DNA of 64,000 nt from assembly GCF_022230925.1 (NCBI RefSeq), contig NZ_JAKKFH010000003.1, forward strand, positions 1-64,000, in the 5' to 3' direction. The notes beneath the pieces were generated by a model that ran no database searches, was not told the origin of the DNA, and saw only the letters and a list, made by a program, of their open reading frames with translations. Below, piece by piece: positions 25,918-34,039 of the stretch. A program made the position numbers and the translations under genes. The stretch's first letter is position 1. Each line of letters starts with the position of its first letter. The stretch is from Micromonospora alfalfae. GTDB taxonomy: Bacteria; Actinomycetota; Actinomycetes; Mycobacteriales; Micromonosporaceae.

Positions 25918-26433
25918 CTACCGCATCCGAGTCGGTCGCGAAGGGGCACCGAGGAGTACCTCGTACTGGTAGAGATCATCGTTGGTGCCGGTGTGCCGGA
26001 AGCCGGCACGCTCGAGGGTCCGCCGGGAAGCGACGTTGTCGCCTGCGGTCTCGGCGACGACGCGGAACAGTCCGTGTGCGGTCGCGAGGTCGAGCAGGGC
26101 GGCGAGCGCCTCCGCCGCGTAGCCGTTTCTCCGGGCTGACGGGGCGAGGCCGTAACCGACCTCGATGCGTCCGTCCTCCGGTTGACCCTTGAAGCCGATT
26201 CCTCCGATGGCCTTGCCGTCGGCGGTGCGGGTGATCCGGTAGTGCCCGAATGGACGTCGGTCGCCGTAGGCGGCGGTGGCGGCGAGAAAGCCCCGCACGC
26301 CGAGGATGTCGCCGTCGAACGGGAAGTCCTCGGCCCAGTCATCCCCGGCCCCGGCGCGCCGCCCGACGATGCGTTCACCCTCCGCGGTGTCGATGGGGTG
26401 CAGGCGCAGTCGCGGCGTACGAAGCTCGGTCAC
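25918..26433 (-). CDS. GNAT-family N-acetyltransferase
   Basis: 171 aa from GTG 26433; an ATG 12 codons earlier is possible. RimJ-like GNAT fold: TPRLRLHPI at the start, IGGIGFKG, a DGRIEVGYGLAPSARRNGYAAEAL acetyl-CoA-binding segment (the R-x2-G-x-A loop) and NVASRRTLERAGF. Substrate unknown. Confidence 0.88.
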   Translation of the reverse strand: MTELRTPRLRLHPIDTAEGERIVGRRAGAGDDWAEDFPFDGDILGVRGFLAATAAYGDRRPFGHYRITRTADGKAIGGIGFKGQPEDGRIEVGYGLAPSARRNGYAAEALAALLDLATAHGLFRVVAETAGDNVASRRTLERAGFRHTGTNDDLYQYEVLLGAPSRPTRMR

Positions 26434-26482
26434 GGGCAACAGCGAAACAGTCCTCAGGAAACAGCACAAGCCGATTTACGCG

Positions 26483-26573
26483 CCCCGCACAGGCCGGCGT
26501 CGTGGAATCGAACCTCCGTGTCGGCATCCCCGCCCCTAACCGTCTGCGGCTACCTATCCTCGACGGGGATGCA
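26483..26573. other. Non-coding stretch with a hairpin and a T-arm-like sequence
   Basis: The 26434-26620 gap holds an inverted repeat (GCATCCCCG near 26523, CGGGGATGC near 26563) and, on the minus strand, GGTTCGATTCC, the core of a tRNA T-arm. The flanking 5-bp stem does not pair and no acceptor or anticodon arm is seen, so it is not an intact tRNA. Confidence 0.3.
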
Positions 26574-26620
26574 CCAATCCGAGTAATGGCCGTCGGCCCG
26601 ACGGCTCACAGGAGGCCGTG

Positions 26621-26995
26621 ATGAGCACCAAGGATCGACCGGAGGGGATCAGCCCCACAGCGGTGGAGTCAGCACCAGGGCTGTGGCGGATCGATCTGCA
26701 ACGGCACGACCTCAGCATTCCCGGGCGAGAGGTCATCCAGACTCGGGTGGAGTTCACTCCGGATTCGCCACCGTTCAAGCATTTCCATCCCGGCGAGGAA
26801 ATCATCTGTGTTCTGCAGGGAACGCTCGAATATCGGCTGGAGGGGCAGCCACCCATGGTGTGTAATCCCGGCGACGCGCTCACGGTCCCATACGGTGTGC
26901 ACCACCAGGCCCGCAACGTTGGCGACGGTATCGCTGTCGAACTGGCCACGTACGTCGTTGAGAAGGGGAAACCACTTCTCACCAAGGTGGAGTGA
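26621..26995 (+). CDS. Cupin-domain protein
   Basis: 124 aa; ATG 26621 follows AGGAGG at 5 nt. Single cupin barrel with both motifs: PFKHFHPGEEIICVLQGTLEYRLEG (metal ligands His, His, Glu) and PGDALTVPYGVHHQARN (His). Possibly a sugar-binding or dioxygenase-type small cupin; no partner gene is adjacent. Confidence 0.85.
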   Translation: MSTKDRPEGISPTAVESAPGLWRIDLQRHDLSIPGREVIQTRVEFTPDSPPFKHFHPGEEIICVLQGTLEYRLEGQPPMVCNPGDALTVPYGVHHQARNVGDGIAVELATYVVEKGKPLLTKVE

Positions 26996-27076
26996 GATCA
27001 CCGCCCCGGCTGACGGCGGCGGCCTGATCCACGCCGCACCGTTTACGCGATTGGCGCCTCGGGCAGAAGGCACACC

Positions 27077-27289
27077 ATGACGAATGAACGGGTCAGGTCT
27101 GTCGGTGGCTACACCATGCGGATCCTCGGCGTGCTGGCGATCGTCGTGGGCGTGCTGGGGATCGTCTCCAGCCTCTCTCAAGGCAACCTCGTCGGGGTGA
27201 TCCTCGGCGTCGTCTTCATCGTCGGCGGGGCGTTCCTGCTCAAGCGCTCGGGCGCGACGCCGACGCCGAGGCCGCGGAGCACGCACTGA
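27077..27289 (+). CDS. Small two-helix membrane protein
   Basis: 70 aa. Two hydrophobic helices (about 14-31 and 38-55) with a short SSLSQGN turn, and a basic Pro/Arg tail. No recognised family. AGGCACACC precedes the ATG. The next 250 nt (27290-27542) hold no gene I can support. Confidence 0.6.
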   Translation: MTNERVRSVGGYTMRILGVLAIVVGVLGIVSSLSQGNLVGVILGVVFIVGGAFLLKRSGATPTPRPRSTH

Positions 27290-27542
27290 CGTCTGCGGGG
27301 TTCATGGACGCCGTGGTCGTGGCGACGCTCGACCACGGCGACCGAACCCCAGGGCATCATCGGGCCGGTCCGAATCCTGGTCAGACCGTCGCCGAGTCGA
27401 CGAGCACGTCCGTCGTAGCCCTGCACCTTGACGATGATCGACCGTCGGACCCGGCCCAATGGCCCTGGGCACGCTCAGCCTTCACCGTGAGCACTGTCGC
27501 GCCGGCAGACAGCGGCGTCGATGGCTCGCATATCGTCGCCGG

Positions 27543-28001
27543 GTGACCGACGAGCAGACCGCAGAAAACGTCCTCGATCGCCTGCTCCTGGCGTTCGCGG
27601 CGCAACTGCAGACGTCGGAGGGGCCGGCCCTGGCGGCCGGTGCGGTCGAGGCGCTCGCCAATCTGAGCAGAGCCGAGGCCGACCTGATCTTCGGCCAAGC
27701 GGGCCATCTCGTGCACTACGGTGCGGACACCGCCCCGCTGGAGACTCTCCTCGACGCGATCTCGGCGGTTCAGCGCGGTGAGGCTCCGGACGGCGCGGTG
27801 CTCAGGCCCGGCGACGACGTGCGACTCGTCGGTGAGTTGCCCGAAAGCCTTGTCGGGTACGACGAGACGTGGCTCCGCTCAACCGTGTTCGTCGTCCGGT
27901 ACGTGGGGAGGGACGCGACGGTCGACGTGCAGTCGGACCTGACCGAGGATTACGTGATCACCACGGTGCCGGCCGCCGGCGTGACGCCCTGGCGGAGGTA
28001 G
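27543..28001 (+). CDS. Hypothetical protein
   Basis: 152 aa from GTG 27543. The N-terminal half is helical (ENVLDRLLLAFAAQLQTSEG, EAEALANLSRAEADL-like spacing); the C-terminal half has beta character (LRPGDDVRLVGELPESLVGYDETWLRSTVFVVRYVG, in two strands). The end, DVQSDLTEDYVITTVPAAGVTPWR, resembles a small SH3-like barrel. No family recognised and no clear ribosome site. Confidence 0.5.
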   Translation: MTDEQTAENVLDRLLLAFAAQLQTSEGPALAAGAVEALANLSRAEADLIFGQAGHLVHYGADTAPLETLLDAISAVQRGEAPDGAVLRPGDDVRLVGELPESLVGYDETWLRSTVFVVRYVGRDATVDVQSDLTEDYVITTVPAAGVTPWRR

Positions 28002-28068
28002 CTCACCCGTGCTCAGGATGGCGGGGTACGGGAAACAGCGGGGGCAGCGCGACTCTTAGAGTGAACGG

Positions 28069-28485
28069 ATGTCGGTCAAGCAGGTACAAGTGACTTTCGA
28101 CTGCGCCGAACCTGTGCGCGTCGGTCGTTTCTGGTGTGAGGTGTTGGGGTACGTCCCGCCGCCTCCTCCGGAGGGGTTCGCCTCCTGGGACGATGTCAAT
28201 TCCGAGCAGGGTTCGTGGTTCGCGTGCAGTGACCCGTCGGGAGTGGGCCCGCGCCTGTACTTCCAGCGGGTGCCCGAGGGCAAGGTCGTCAAGAACCGGG
28301 TGCACCTCGACGTGCGGGTCGGCACCGGGCTCGTGGGCGAGGAGCGCCTGGCCGCCCTCGAGGCCGAATGCGCGCGGCTGATCCCGCTCGGCGCGGTACG
28401 CGGGCAGTTGTTGCTCGCCGACGGCGAGAACGAGTCGTGCCTGAACATGGAGGACGTCGAGGGCAACGAGTTCTGCCTCGACTAG
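28069..28485 (+). CDS. VOC-family (glyoxalase-like) protein
   Basis: 138 aa. Glyoxalase/bleomycin-resistance-like superfamily, glyoxalase-like-domain branch: VQVTFDCAEPVRVGRFWCEVLGY, KNRVHLDVRVG, and the closing MEDVEGNEFCLD. Metal ligands are only partly conserved, as in many members with unknown substrate. It ends at a hairpin shared with the convergent phosphatase gene. Confidence 0.85.
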   Translation: MSVKQVQVTFDCAEPVRVGRFWCEVLGYVPPPPPEGFASWDDVNSEQGSWFACSDPSGVGPRLYFQRVPEGKVVKNRVHLDVRVGTGLVGEERLAALEAECARLIPLGAVRGQLLLADGENESCLNMEDVEGNEFCLD

Positions 28486-28526
28486 TGCCGCCTGCCGCGC
28501 GTCTCCTGAGCGCGGCCGAACCTGAT

Positions 28527-28554
28527 GGGGGCCAGGCGAAACCGCCTGGCCCCC
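28527..28554. terminator. Bidirectional terminator
   Basis: 12-bp perfect stem (28527-28538 with 28543-28554) and AAAC loop, between the convergent VOC and PhoX-like genes. Confidence 0.8.
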
Positions 28555-28569
28555 GACGTGTGGGCTCGG

Positions 28570-30024
28570 TCAGCCCAGGTACTTCTCCCACGGACCGGTG
28601 ATGGCCAGGGTGAGGCCCGGGTCCTGCATGTTGACGAAGAGCACCTTGCCGTCCGCGCTGAAGGTCGGCCCGCAGAACTCCGAGTCGTTGAGCTGGTTGC
28701 GGGCGATCGCGTACGTGGGCCCGCCCGGGATCGTGCTGAGCACGTGCGAGGCGCCGGTGCCGTCCTCGGCGAGCACGAGGCTTCCCCACGGAGTGACTGT
28801 CACGTTGTCCGGGCCGTCGAAGGTGAGGTCGGTGTACTTGACCGCCGCACCCTCCTCGGACTGGGTCTGGTGCGGGAAGTACGTCACCAGCTGGATGGTC
28901 TGGTTCCTGTAGTTGTAGAACCACACCATTCCGTCGTGCGGCGCCGCGTCCGCCGGCAGGTCACCCTCATCCCAGGCGTACGAGTTGACCACGTACACGC
29001 CCTCGTCGGTGGCCCACACGCCCTCGAACTTGCGCCCGCGGGTGACCTGACCGTCGGCGAACTGCTCGCGCACCGACGTGGTGCGCGCGTCGCGGTCCGG
29101 CACCTCGATCCACCGGACCGGGAAGGGGCGGCCCAGTTGGGCGGAGGTCAGGTACGCGACGTCCGGCAGCACCGAACCGTCATCCATGATGATCTGCATC
29201 GCGGCGAGGACGCCGGCGTTCGGTGCGAGGCGGGTGAGCACGCCCGGGCCCAGCTTGACGCCGTGTGGCGCGGTCCAGCGGTAGAAGAGGCCGTTGGGCT
29301 CGTCGGCGTCCTCGGAGAGGTAGATCCGGGTGCGGTCCTTGTCGACGGCCAGGGCCTCGTGGGAGTAGCGGCCCAGGCACTTGATCGGCTTCGGGTCGGC
29401 GCTGCCGTCGGCCCACACCTCGAAGACGTAGCCGTGGTCCTTCTGGTAGACGCCGGACCGGCCGCCCTCTTCCCACGTGTCGCCGGCCCGGTCCTCGGTC
29501 TCCTCGCAGGTGAGCCAGGTGCCCCAGGGGGTCGGCCCGCCGGCGCAGTTGGAGATGGTGCCGGAGAGCGCCACGAACTCACCCAGGTTGCGGCCCGCGA
29601 GGTCGGTCCTGATCACGGTGCAACCACCGGCGTCGACGGCGCCCGCGTCGTAGACCGTGCCCTTGACGTGCGGCACGCCGAACTCGGCGCCCGGGTCGAT
29701 CTCGTGGTTCTGGATGAGGGTGTACCGGCCGCGGCCGGCGTCGTAGACGGCCATGCCGTCGTGGTCCGACGGGGTGACGCCCTGGCCGCGGTCGAGTCGG
29801 GTGACACCGGTCCGGGTGACTACTGTGTAGCTGAAGCCCTTGGGCAGGGCCAGGATTCCCCTGGGGTCGTCCACGAGCGGCGGGAAGGGCACGTTACCGG
29901 GCTTCACCGGCGGGTGCGGCCGGGCCGGGCTGGCCTGGGCCAGGGACGGCAGGCCGCCCGCGACGGCAAGGCCGACGCCGGCGGCGGCGCCACTGGCGAG
30001 GAAGGTACGACGAGAGGAAGGCAC
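28570..30024 (-). CDS. PhoX-like (DUF839) Tat-exported phosphatase family protein
   Basis: 484 aa from GTG 30024 with AGGAG 9 nt upstream. Twin-arginine signal SSRRTFLASG followed by a hydrophobic stretch (about 9-30). The PhoX/DUF839 beta-propeller shows GFSYTVVTRTG, SDHDGMAVYDAG, NHEIDPG, the CAGGPTPWGTWLTCEET block (the hallmark with the conserved Cys and Glu), GRYSHEALAVD and LSEDADEPNGLFYRW. PhoX enzymes are Ca/Fe-dependent alkaline phosphatases; paralogs without phosphate control are common, so the activity is not certain. Confidence 0.88.
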   Translation of the reverse strand: MPSSRRTFLASGAAAGVGLAVAGGLPSLAQASPARPHPPVKPGNVPFPPLVDDPRGILALPKGFSYTVVTRTGVTRLDRGQGVTPSDHDGMAVYDAGRGRYTLIQNHEIDPGAEFGVPHVKGTVYDAGAVDAGGCTVIRTDLAGRNLGEFVALSGTISNCAGGPTPWGTWLTCEETEDRAGDTWEEGGRSGVYQKDHGYVFEVWADGSADPKPIKCLGRYSHEALAVDKDRTRIYLSEDADEPNGLFYRWTAPHGVKLGPGVLTRLAPNAGVLAAMQIIMDDGSVLPDVAYLTSAQLGRPFPVRWIEVPDRDARTTSVREQFADGQVTRGRKFEGVWATDEGVYVVNSYAWDEGDLPADAAPHDGMVWFYNYRNQTIQLVTYFPHQTQSEEGAAVKYTDLTFDGPDNVTVTPWGSLVLAEDGTGASHVLSTIPGGPTYAIARNQLNDSEFCGPTFSADGKVLFVNMQDPGLTLAITGPWEKYLG

Positions 30025-30131
30025 GTGGATCAACTCCTGGTCCAGGCAAGTGCGACGTCTGGCAGCCAACTCCTTCGGGCGAACAGCGACACGTCACCAA
30101 TGGGATCGGGCGGTGACATCGGAGTTAAGAG

Positions 30132-31013
30132 TCAGGGTCGCGCACGCGTCGCCGGCAGCAGGGCGGGCCAGTCCTGGGCGGCGGCCCAGTCGGCGAAGCT
30201 GTGCCAGCCGACCTCGGGGTAGTCGCGACGCAGCGCGGCGACGTCGACGGTCAGGCCCGCGGTGCTGAAGTAGTCGAACATGGCCGCCAGGTCGGTGGAC
30301 CGCTGTCGAACCTGGGCCAGCGGCACCTGCACGTGGGTGATCGGGCTGCCGATGGCGCCCGCCAGGATCTCGGCCAGTTGGGTGGGTGTGCGTTCGTCGG
30401 AGGCGATGTCGATGCGGCGCCCGGCGAACTCGTCCGAGCGCTGGAGGACGAGCGCGGCGAAGGTGCCGATGTCGACCGCCGGGATGAGGGCGAGCGGCCG
30501 GTTCGCGGGCATCGGCCAGGCGAAGGTGTCCCTGCGCAGGCCGTCGAGCGTCCAGCCGCTGGCGTAGTTGTCCATGAAGGCGGCTGGCGCGATGACCGTC
30601 CAGGGCACCGTGGAGGTGCGCAGATGCTGCTCGACCAGGTGTTTGCTCTCGTAGTGCGGGACGCCGGTGTCGCGGTCGGCGTGCGCGACGGTGGTCAGCA
30701 CGAGGTGGCTGAGGCCGGCGGCTGCCGCGGCATCGACGAGGGCCCGGCCCTGCCGGACCTCGGTGGCGAGGTCGCTGCCGAACGGTGTGGTGACAGCGAA
30801 CAACGAGTCGGATCCGGCGAGCGCGGCGTCGAGGGACGCGCTGTCGTCGAAGTCGGCCTGGCGTATCTCCGCCCCGAGGTCGCGCAGGGCTTCGGCGGCC
30901 GGCGAGGTGGGCTGGCGGGTGATGGCGCGTACCCGCTGACCGGCCGCCAGCAGGGCGCGGGCGGTGGCACCGCCCTGGGCTCCGGTGGCGCCGGTGACGG
31001 CGACGGTGAGCAT
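30132..31013 (-). CDS. NmrA-like NAD(P)-binding protein
   Basis: 293 aa; ATG 31013 has GGAGG 6 nt upstream. N-terminal Rossmann motif VAVTGATGAQGG, then RAITRQP, and the NmrA-like pattern SKHLVEQHLRTSTVPWTVIAPAAFMDN. Such proteins act as NADP-sensing regulators or quinone/azo reductases. It is divergent from a MarR-type gene across three operator-like palindromes, a typical redox- or xenobiotic-responsive pair. A longer in-frame reading runs antisense through the marR-type gene and is rejected. Confidence 0.88.
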   Translation of the reverse strand: MLTVAVTGATGAQGGATARALLAAGQRVRAITRQPTSPAAEALRDLGAEIRQADFDDSASLDAALAGSDSLFAVTTPFGSDLATEVRQGRALVDAAAAAGLSHLVLTTVAHADRDTGVPHYESKHLVEQHLRTSTVPWTVIAPAAFMDNYASGWTLDGLRRDTFAWPMPANRPLALIPAVDIGTFAALVLQRSDEFAGRRIDIASDERTPTQLAEILAGAIGSPITHVQVPLAQVRQRSTDLAAMFDYFSTAGLTVDVAALRRDYPEVGWHSFADWAAAQDWPALLPATRARP

Positions 31014-31037
31014 GGGTCCTCCAGGAGGTAAGATAGC

Positions 31038-31094
31038 TGCGTAACGCATTAACTGCGCCACGCAGCAGATTATGGCGGATTGCTGCGTCGCGCA
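31038..31094. promoter_or_regulatory. Three TGCG-N3-CGCA palindromes (MarR operator candidates)
   Basis: TGCGTAACGCA (31038-31048), TGCGCCACGCA (31054-31064) and TGCGTCGCGCA (31084-31094) lie in the 96-bp gap between the divergent nmrA-like and marR-like genes. The identical spacing of the half-sites points to one binding protein, most simply the adjacent MarR regulator repressing both genes. Confidence 0.7.
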
Positions 31095-31109
31095 ACTGAT
31101 TGGGATGTG

Positions 31110-31595
31110 ATGCGGATGACTGCGAAGCGTCGAAGCCGGCTGTTCGAGGAGCTGTCGATGGCGTCCCGGCGCTATCTGGCCTCGTACGTCCTGTTCAACC
31201 AGGCCATCGCCGACCACCTGGGGCTCCACCCGACCGACGTGCAGTTCCTGAGCCTGCTCTCGGCGGCTCCCGCGCCGCCCACTGTGCGCGAGGTCGCCGA
31301 GATGACCGGACTGACCACGGGATCGGCCACCCGACTGGTCGACCGGCTCGAACGTGGCGGCTACGTCAAACGGACGCCCGATCAGGAGGACCGGCGTCGG
31401 GTGCTGGTCACCCCGGTGCCGGATCGCCTCGACCGGGTCACAGCGGTCTGGGACGACCTCGGCCAGTCCTGGCAGGCACTTCTCGACGAGCACACCGACG
31501 AGGAGCTGGAGGTGGTCACACGCCACATGAACCGAGCGCACGACGTCAGCCACGCCCAGATGCGTCGCCTGCGGTCCCAACCCAAGCCCGACTGA
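31110..31595 (+). CDS. MarR-family transcriptional regulator
   Basis: 161 aa from ATG 31110; the ATG at 31116 is also possible. Winged helix MarR domain: GLHPTDVQFLSLLSAAP, TVREVAEMTGLTTGSATRLVDRLERGGYV (recognition helix) and the wing DQEDRRRVLV. The family usually represses its own gene and a divergent target, here the nmrA-like gene. Confidence 0.92.
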   Translation: MRMTAKRRSRLFEELSMASRRYLASYVLFNQAIADHLGLHPTDVQFLSLLSAAPAPPTVREVAEMTGLTTGSATRLVDRLERGGYVKRTPDQEDRRRVLVTPVPDRLDRVTAVWDDLGQSWQALLDEHTDEELEVVTRHMNRAHDVSHAQMRRLRSQPKPD

Positions 31596-31650
31596 GACCC
31601 GCGGCGCCGGGCTTGACCTTGACGCTGCGTCAACCCTCCATGCTGCCGCC

Positions 31651-32448
31651 ATGAGCAATTCGCACACAACAGCTCAGGCCGAGCAGCCCGCGATCCACGT
31701 GCACGGCCTGGAGAAGTCGTTCAAGCAGCTCACGGTGCTGCGCGGCGTCGACATCGACGTCGCGCGGGGCAGCATCTTCGCCCTGCTCGGCTCGAACGGT
31801 GCCGGCAAGACCACAGTGGTGAGGATCCTGGCCACGCTCCTCAGGGCCGACGGCGGGACGGCCCGGGTCGCCGGCTTCGACGTGGCGACCCAGGCCGCCG
31901 ACGTACGGCAGTCGATCAGTCTCACCGGGCAGTTCGCGGCGGTCGACGAAATCCTCACCGGGCGGGAGAACCTGGTCCTGGTCGCCCGGCTGCGGCACCT
32001 CAAGGAGCCCGGTTCGACAGCGGACGACCTGCTGCGGCGCTTCTCGCTGACCGAGGCCGGCGCCCGGAGGGTGCGGACCTACTCCGGCGGCATGCGTCGC
32101 CGTCTCGACATCGCGATGAGCCTGATCGGGAACCCGCCGGTCATCTTCCTCGACGAGCCGACGACGGGGCTCGACCCCGAGGCGCGCATCGAGGTGTGGC
32201 AGGCGATCAGGGAACTCGCCCGCGGCGGCACGACGGTGCTGCTGACCACCCAGTACCTCGACGAGGCCGAACAGCTCGCCGACCGGATCGCGATCCTCCA
32301 CGAGGGACGGATCATCGTGAACGGCACCCTCGAAGAGCTCAAACAGCTCCTGCCACCAGCCGAGATCGAGTACGTCGAGAAGCAGCCGACCCTTGAGGAC
32401 GTCTTCCTCACCCTGGTGGGCGCCAAGACCGAGAAGGAACAACGATGA
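31651..32448 (+). CDS. ABC exporter ATP-binding protein, DrrA type
   Basis: 265 aa. Walker A GSNGAGKTT (about 50-58), Q-loop around SLTGQFAAVDE, signature YSGGMRRRLDIA, Walker B VIFLDEPTTGLDP and the H-loop replaced by Q in LLTTQYLDEA, which is typical for DrrA/daunorubicin-resistance proteins. The C-terminal QPTLEDVFLTLVG also fits. It overlaps the permease gene by ATGA and forms an exporter for a hydrophobic compound. Confidence 0.94.
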   Translation: MSNSHTTAQAEQPAIHVHGLEKSFKQLTVLRGVDIDVARGSIFALLGSNGAGKTTVVRILATLLRADGGTARVAGFDVATQAADVRQSISLTGQFAAVDEILTGRENLVLVARLRHLKEPGSTADDLLRRFSLTEAGARRVRTYSGGMRRRLDIAMSLIGNPPVIFLDEPTTGLDPEARIEVWQAIRELARGGTTVLLTTQYLDEAEQLADRIAILHEGRIIVNGTLEELKQLLPPAEIEYVEKQPTLEDVFLTLVGAKTEKEQR

Positions 32449-33206
32449 ACAGGCACTTCCTCGGCGACACCACAGTCCTGCTGGGACGCTCGCTGCGCCA
32501 CATCGCCCGCAGCCCGGACACCATCATCACGACGGCGGTCATGCCTGTCGCCTTCATGCTGCTGTTCGTCTACGTCTTCGGCGGCGCTATCGAGACCGGC
32601 TCCGACTCGTACGTGAACTATCTGCTCCCCGGCATCCTGCTCATCACGATCGCCTCGGGCATCTCGTACACCGCCTTCCGGCTCTTCCTGGACATGCAGG
32701 GCGGCATCTTCGAACGGTTCCAGTCCATGCCGATCGCACGATCCTCGGTGCTCTGGGCGCACGTGTTGACCTCACTGGTCGCCAATCTGATCTCGTTGGT
32801 CGTCGTCGTCCTCGTCGCCCTGCTCATGGGCTTCCGCACCGGGACGAGCGTGCTGGGGTGGCTCGCCGTGGCCGGCATCCTGGTGCTGTTCACCCTGGCG
32901 CTGACCTGGATCGCCATCATTCCCGGCCTCACCGCCCAGTCAGTCGACGGTGCGAGCGCCTTCTCGTACCCGCTGATCTTCCTGCCGTTCGTCAGTTCGG
33001 CCTTCGTGCCCACCGCGTCGATGCCCGGCCCGGTGCGCGCCTTCGCCGAGCACCAGCCGGTGACCGCGATCGTCAACGCGATCCGAGACCTCTTCGCGCA
33101 GGAGCCGGTCGGATCGGGCATCTGGACCGCCCTCGCCTGGTGCGTCGGCATCCTCGCGGTGGCCTACCTGTTCGCCAACCTGACCTACCGCCGCAAGATC
33201 TCCTGA
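32445..33206 (+). CDS. ABC-2 type permease, DrrB type
   Basis: 253 aa. Six membrane helices with the ABC-2 features FMLLFVYVFGGAI, YLLPGILLITIASG and FLPFVSSAFVPTASMPGPVRAFAEHQPVT (the conserved P-rich loop). Co-translated with the ATPase. The MerR-type gene 46 bp downstream may regulate this exporter. Confidence 0.93.
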   Translation: MNRHFLGDTTVLLGRSLRHIARSPDTIITTAVMPVAFMLLFVYVFGGAIETGSDSYVNYLLPGILLITIASGISYTAFRLFLDMQGGIFERFQSMPIARSSVLWAHVLTSLVANLISLVVVVLVALLMGFRTGTSVLGWLAVAGILVLFTLALTWIAIIPGLTAQSVDGASAFSYPLIFLPFVSSAFVPTASMPGPVRAFAEHQPVTAIVNAIRDLFAQEPVGSGIWTALAWCVGILAVAYLFANLTYRRKIS

Positions 33207-33252
33207 GCTGGATTCGGGTGGGGCCGAGCGAGTCGAGGGGCAGGATCAGGGC

Positions 33253-34032
33253 ATGCTGACGATCAGTCAACTGGCGGCGTACGCCGGCGTCACGGTGCGG
33301 GCGGTACGGCACTACCACCAGATCGGCCTGCTGCCGGAGCCCGAGCGGGACGCCTCGGGCTACCGGCGGTACAGCGCGGGAGCTGTGGTGTCCCTCATCA
33401 GGATCCGGATTCTCGCCAACGCCGGCGTGCCGCTGTCCCAGATCGGTCAGATGCTGGAGGCCGACGCGTCGACCTTCGCGGCCGCCGTCGAGGAGATCGA
33501 CAGGCAACTGGGCGACGAGATCGCACGACTGGAGGCCAGCCGGAAGCAGATCGCGCAACTCGCCGCCGGGGATCGTCTGGCGCTCGCACCAGAGGTGACC
33601 ACCTACCTGGACCGGCTCCGGGACATTGGCGTCTCCGAGCGGGTGGTGGCGGGTGAGCGGGACAGTTGGATCCTGATGTCGGCGCGCTGGCCCGATCGTG
33701 TCCGCGAATGGATGCCTGACAAGATCGCGCAGCTCGACGACCCGCAACTCATCCGGCTCTATCGGATCCTGTCGGAGATCTTCGAGAGTGACAGCGGCGA
33801 CGACGCGGGTCTGGTGGAGGCCGCCGACATCCTGGCCAGCCTGGCCGAGCAGGCATACCGCTCTGGCGAGATCGACCTCGGTGAGGTGGCGCAGGACGAT
33901 CTACCGTTCGACCTTCTGGACGCGTTGGCCGTCGAGGCGGACCCGCGGGTGAAGCGACTGCTGGGTCTGATGCGTGAGCGTGGCTGGGATGGTCTGGCGC
34001 GGCTGGAGCGGCTGGCAGAGCCGCCGACCTGA
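33253..34032 (+). CDS. MerR-family transcriptional regulator with long C-terminal domain
   Basis: 259 aa. N-terminal MerR helix-turn-helix: LTISQLAAYAGVTVRAVRHYHQIGLLPEPERDASGYRRYS (split over the two helices and wing). A coiled coil (about 78-100) and a roughly 150-residue helical effector region follow, longer than in metal-sensing MerR proteins and more like multidrug-sensing or TipA-type members. It probably controls the exporter upstream (inference from position). Confidence 0.88.
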   Translation: MLTISQLAAYAGVTVRAVRHYHQIGLLPEPERDASGYRRYSAGAVVSLIRIRILANAGVPLSQIGQMLEADASTFAAAVEEIDRQLGDEIARLEASRKQIAQLAAGDRLALAPEVTTYLDRLRDIGVSERVVAGERDSWILMSARWPDRVREWMPDKIAQLDDPQLIRLYRILSEIFESDSGDDAGLVEAADILASLAEQAYRSGEIDLGEVAQDDLPFDLLDALAVEADPRVKRLLGLMRERGWDGLARLERLAEPPT

Positions 34033-34039
34033 TCGACTG

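Noticed and set aside
26483..26573. A tRNA gene suggested by GGTTCGATTCC
   Set aside because: The T-stem does not pair, and there are no acceptor, D or anticodon arms in the right positions.
27304..27546. An 80-codon plus-strand frame between the small membrane protein and the hypothetical gene
   Set aside because: No ribosome site, no domain, and it overlaps the better-supported GTG start at 27543.
30064..30131. Possible riboswitch or leader between nmrA-like and phoX-like genes
   Set aside because: The gap is short and I see no conserved riboswitch core or strong hairpin.
28525..30222. Long plus-strand frame opposite the PhoX-like gene
   Set aside because: No recognisable domain; the minus strand has a twin-arginine signal and PhoX motifs over its full length.
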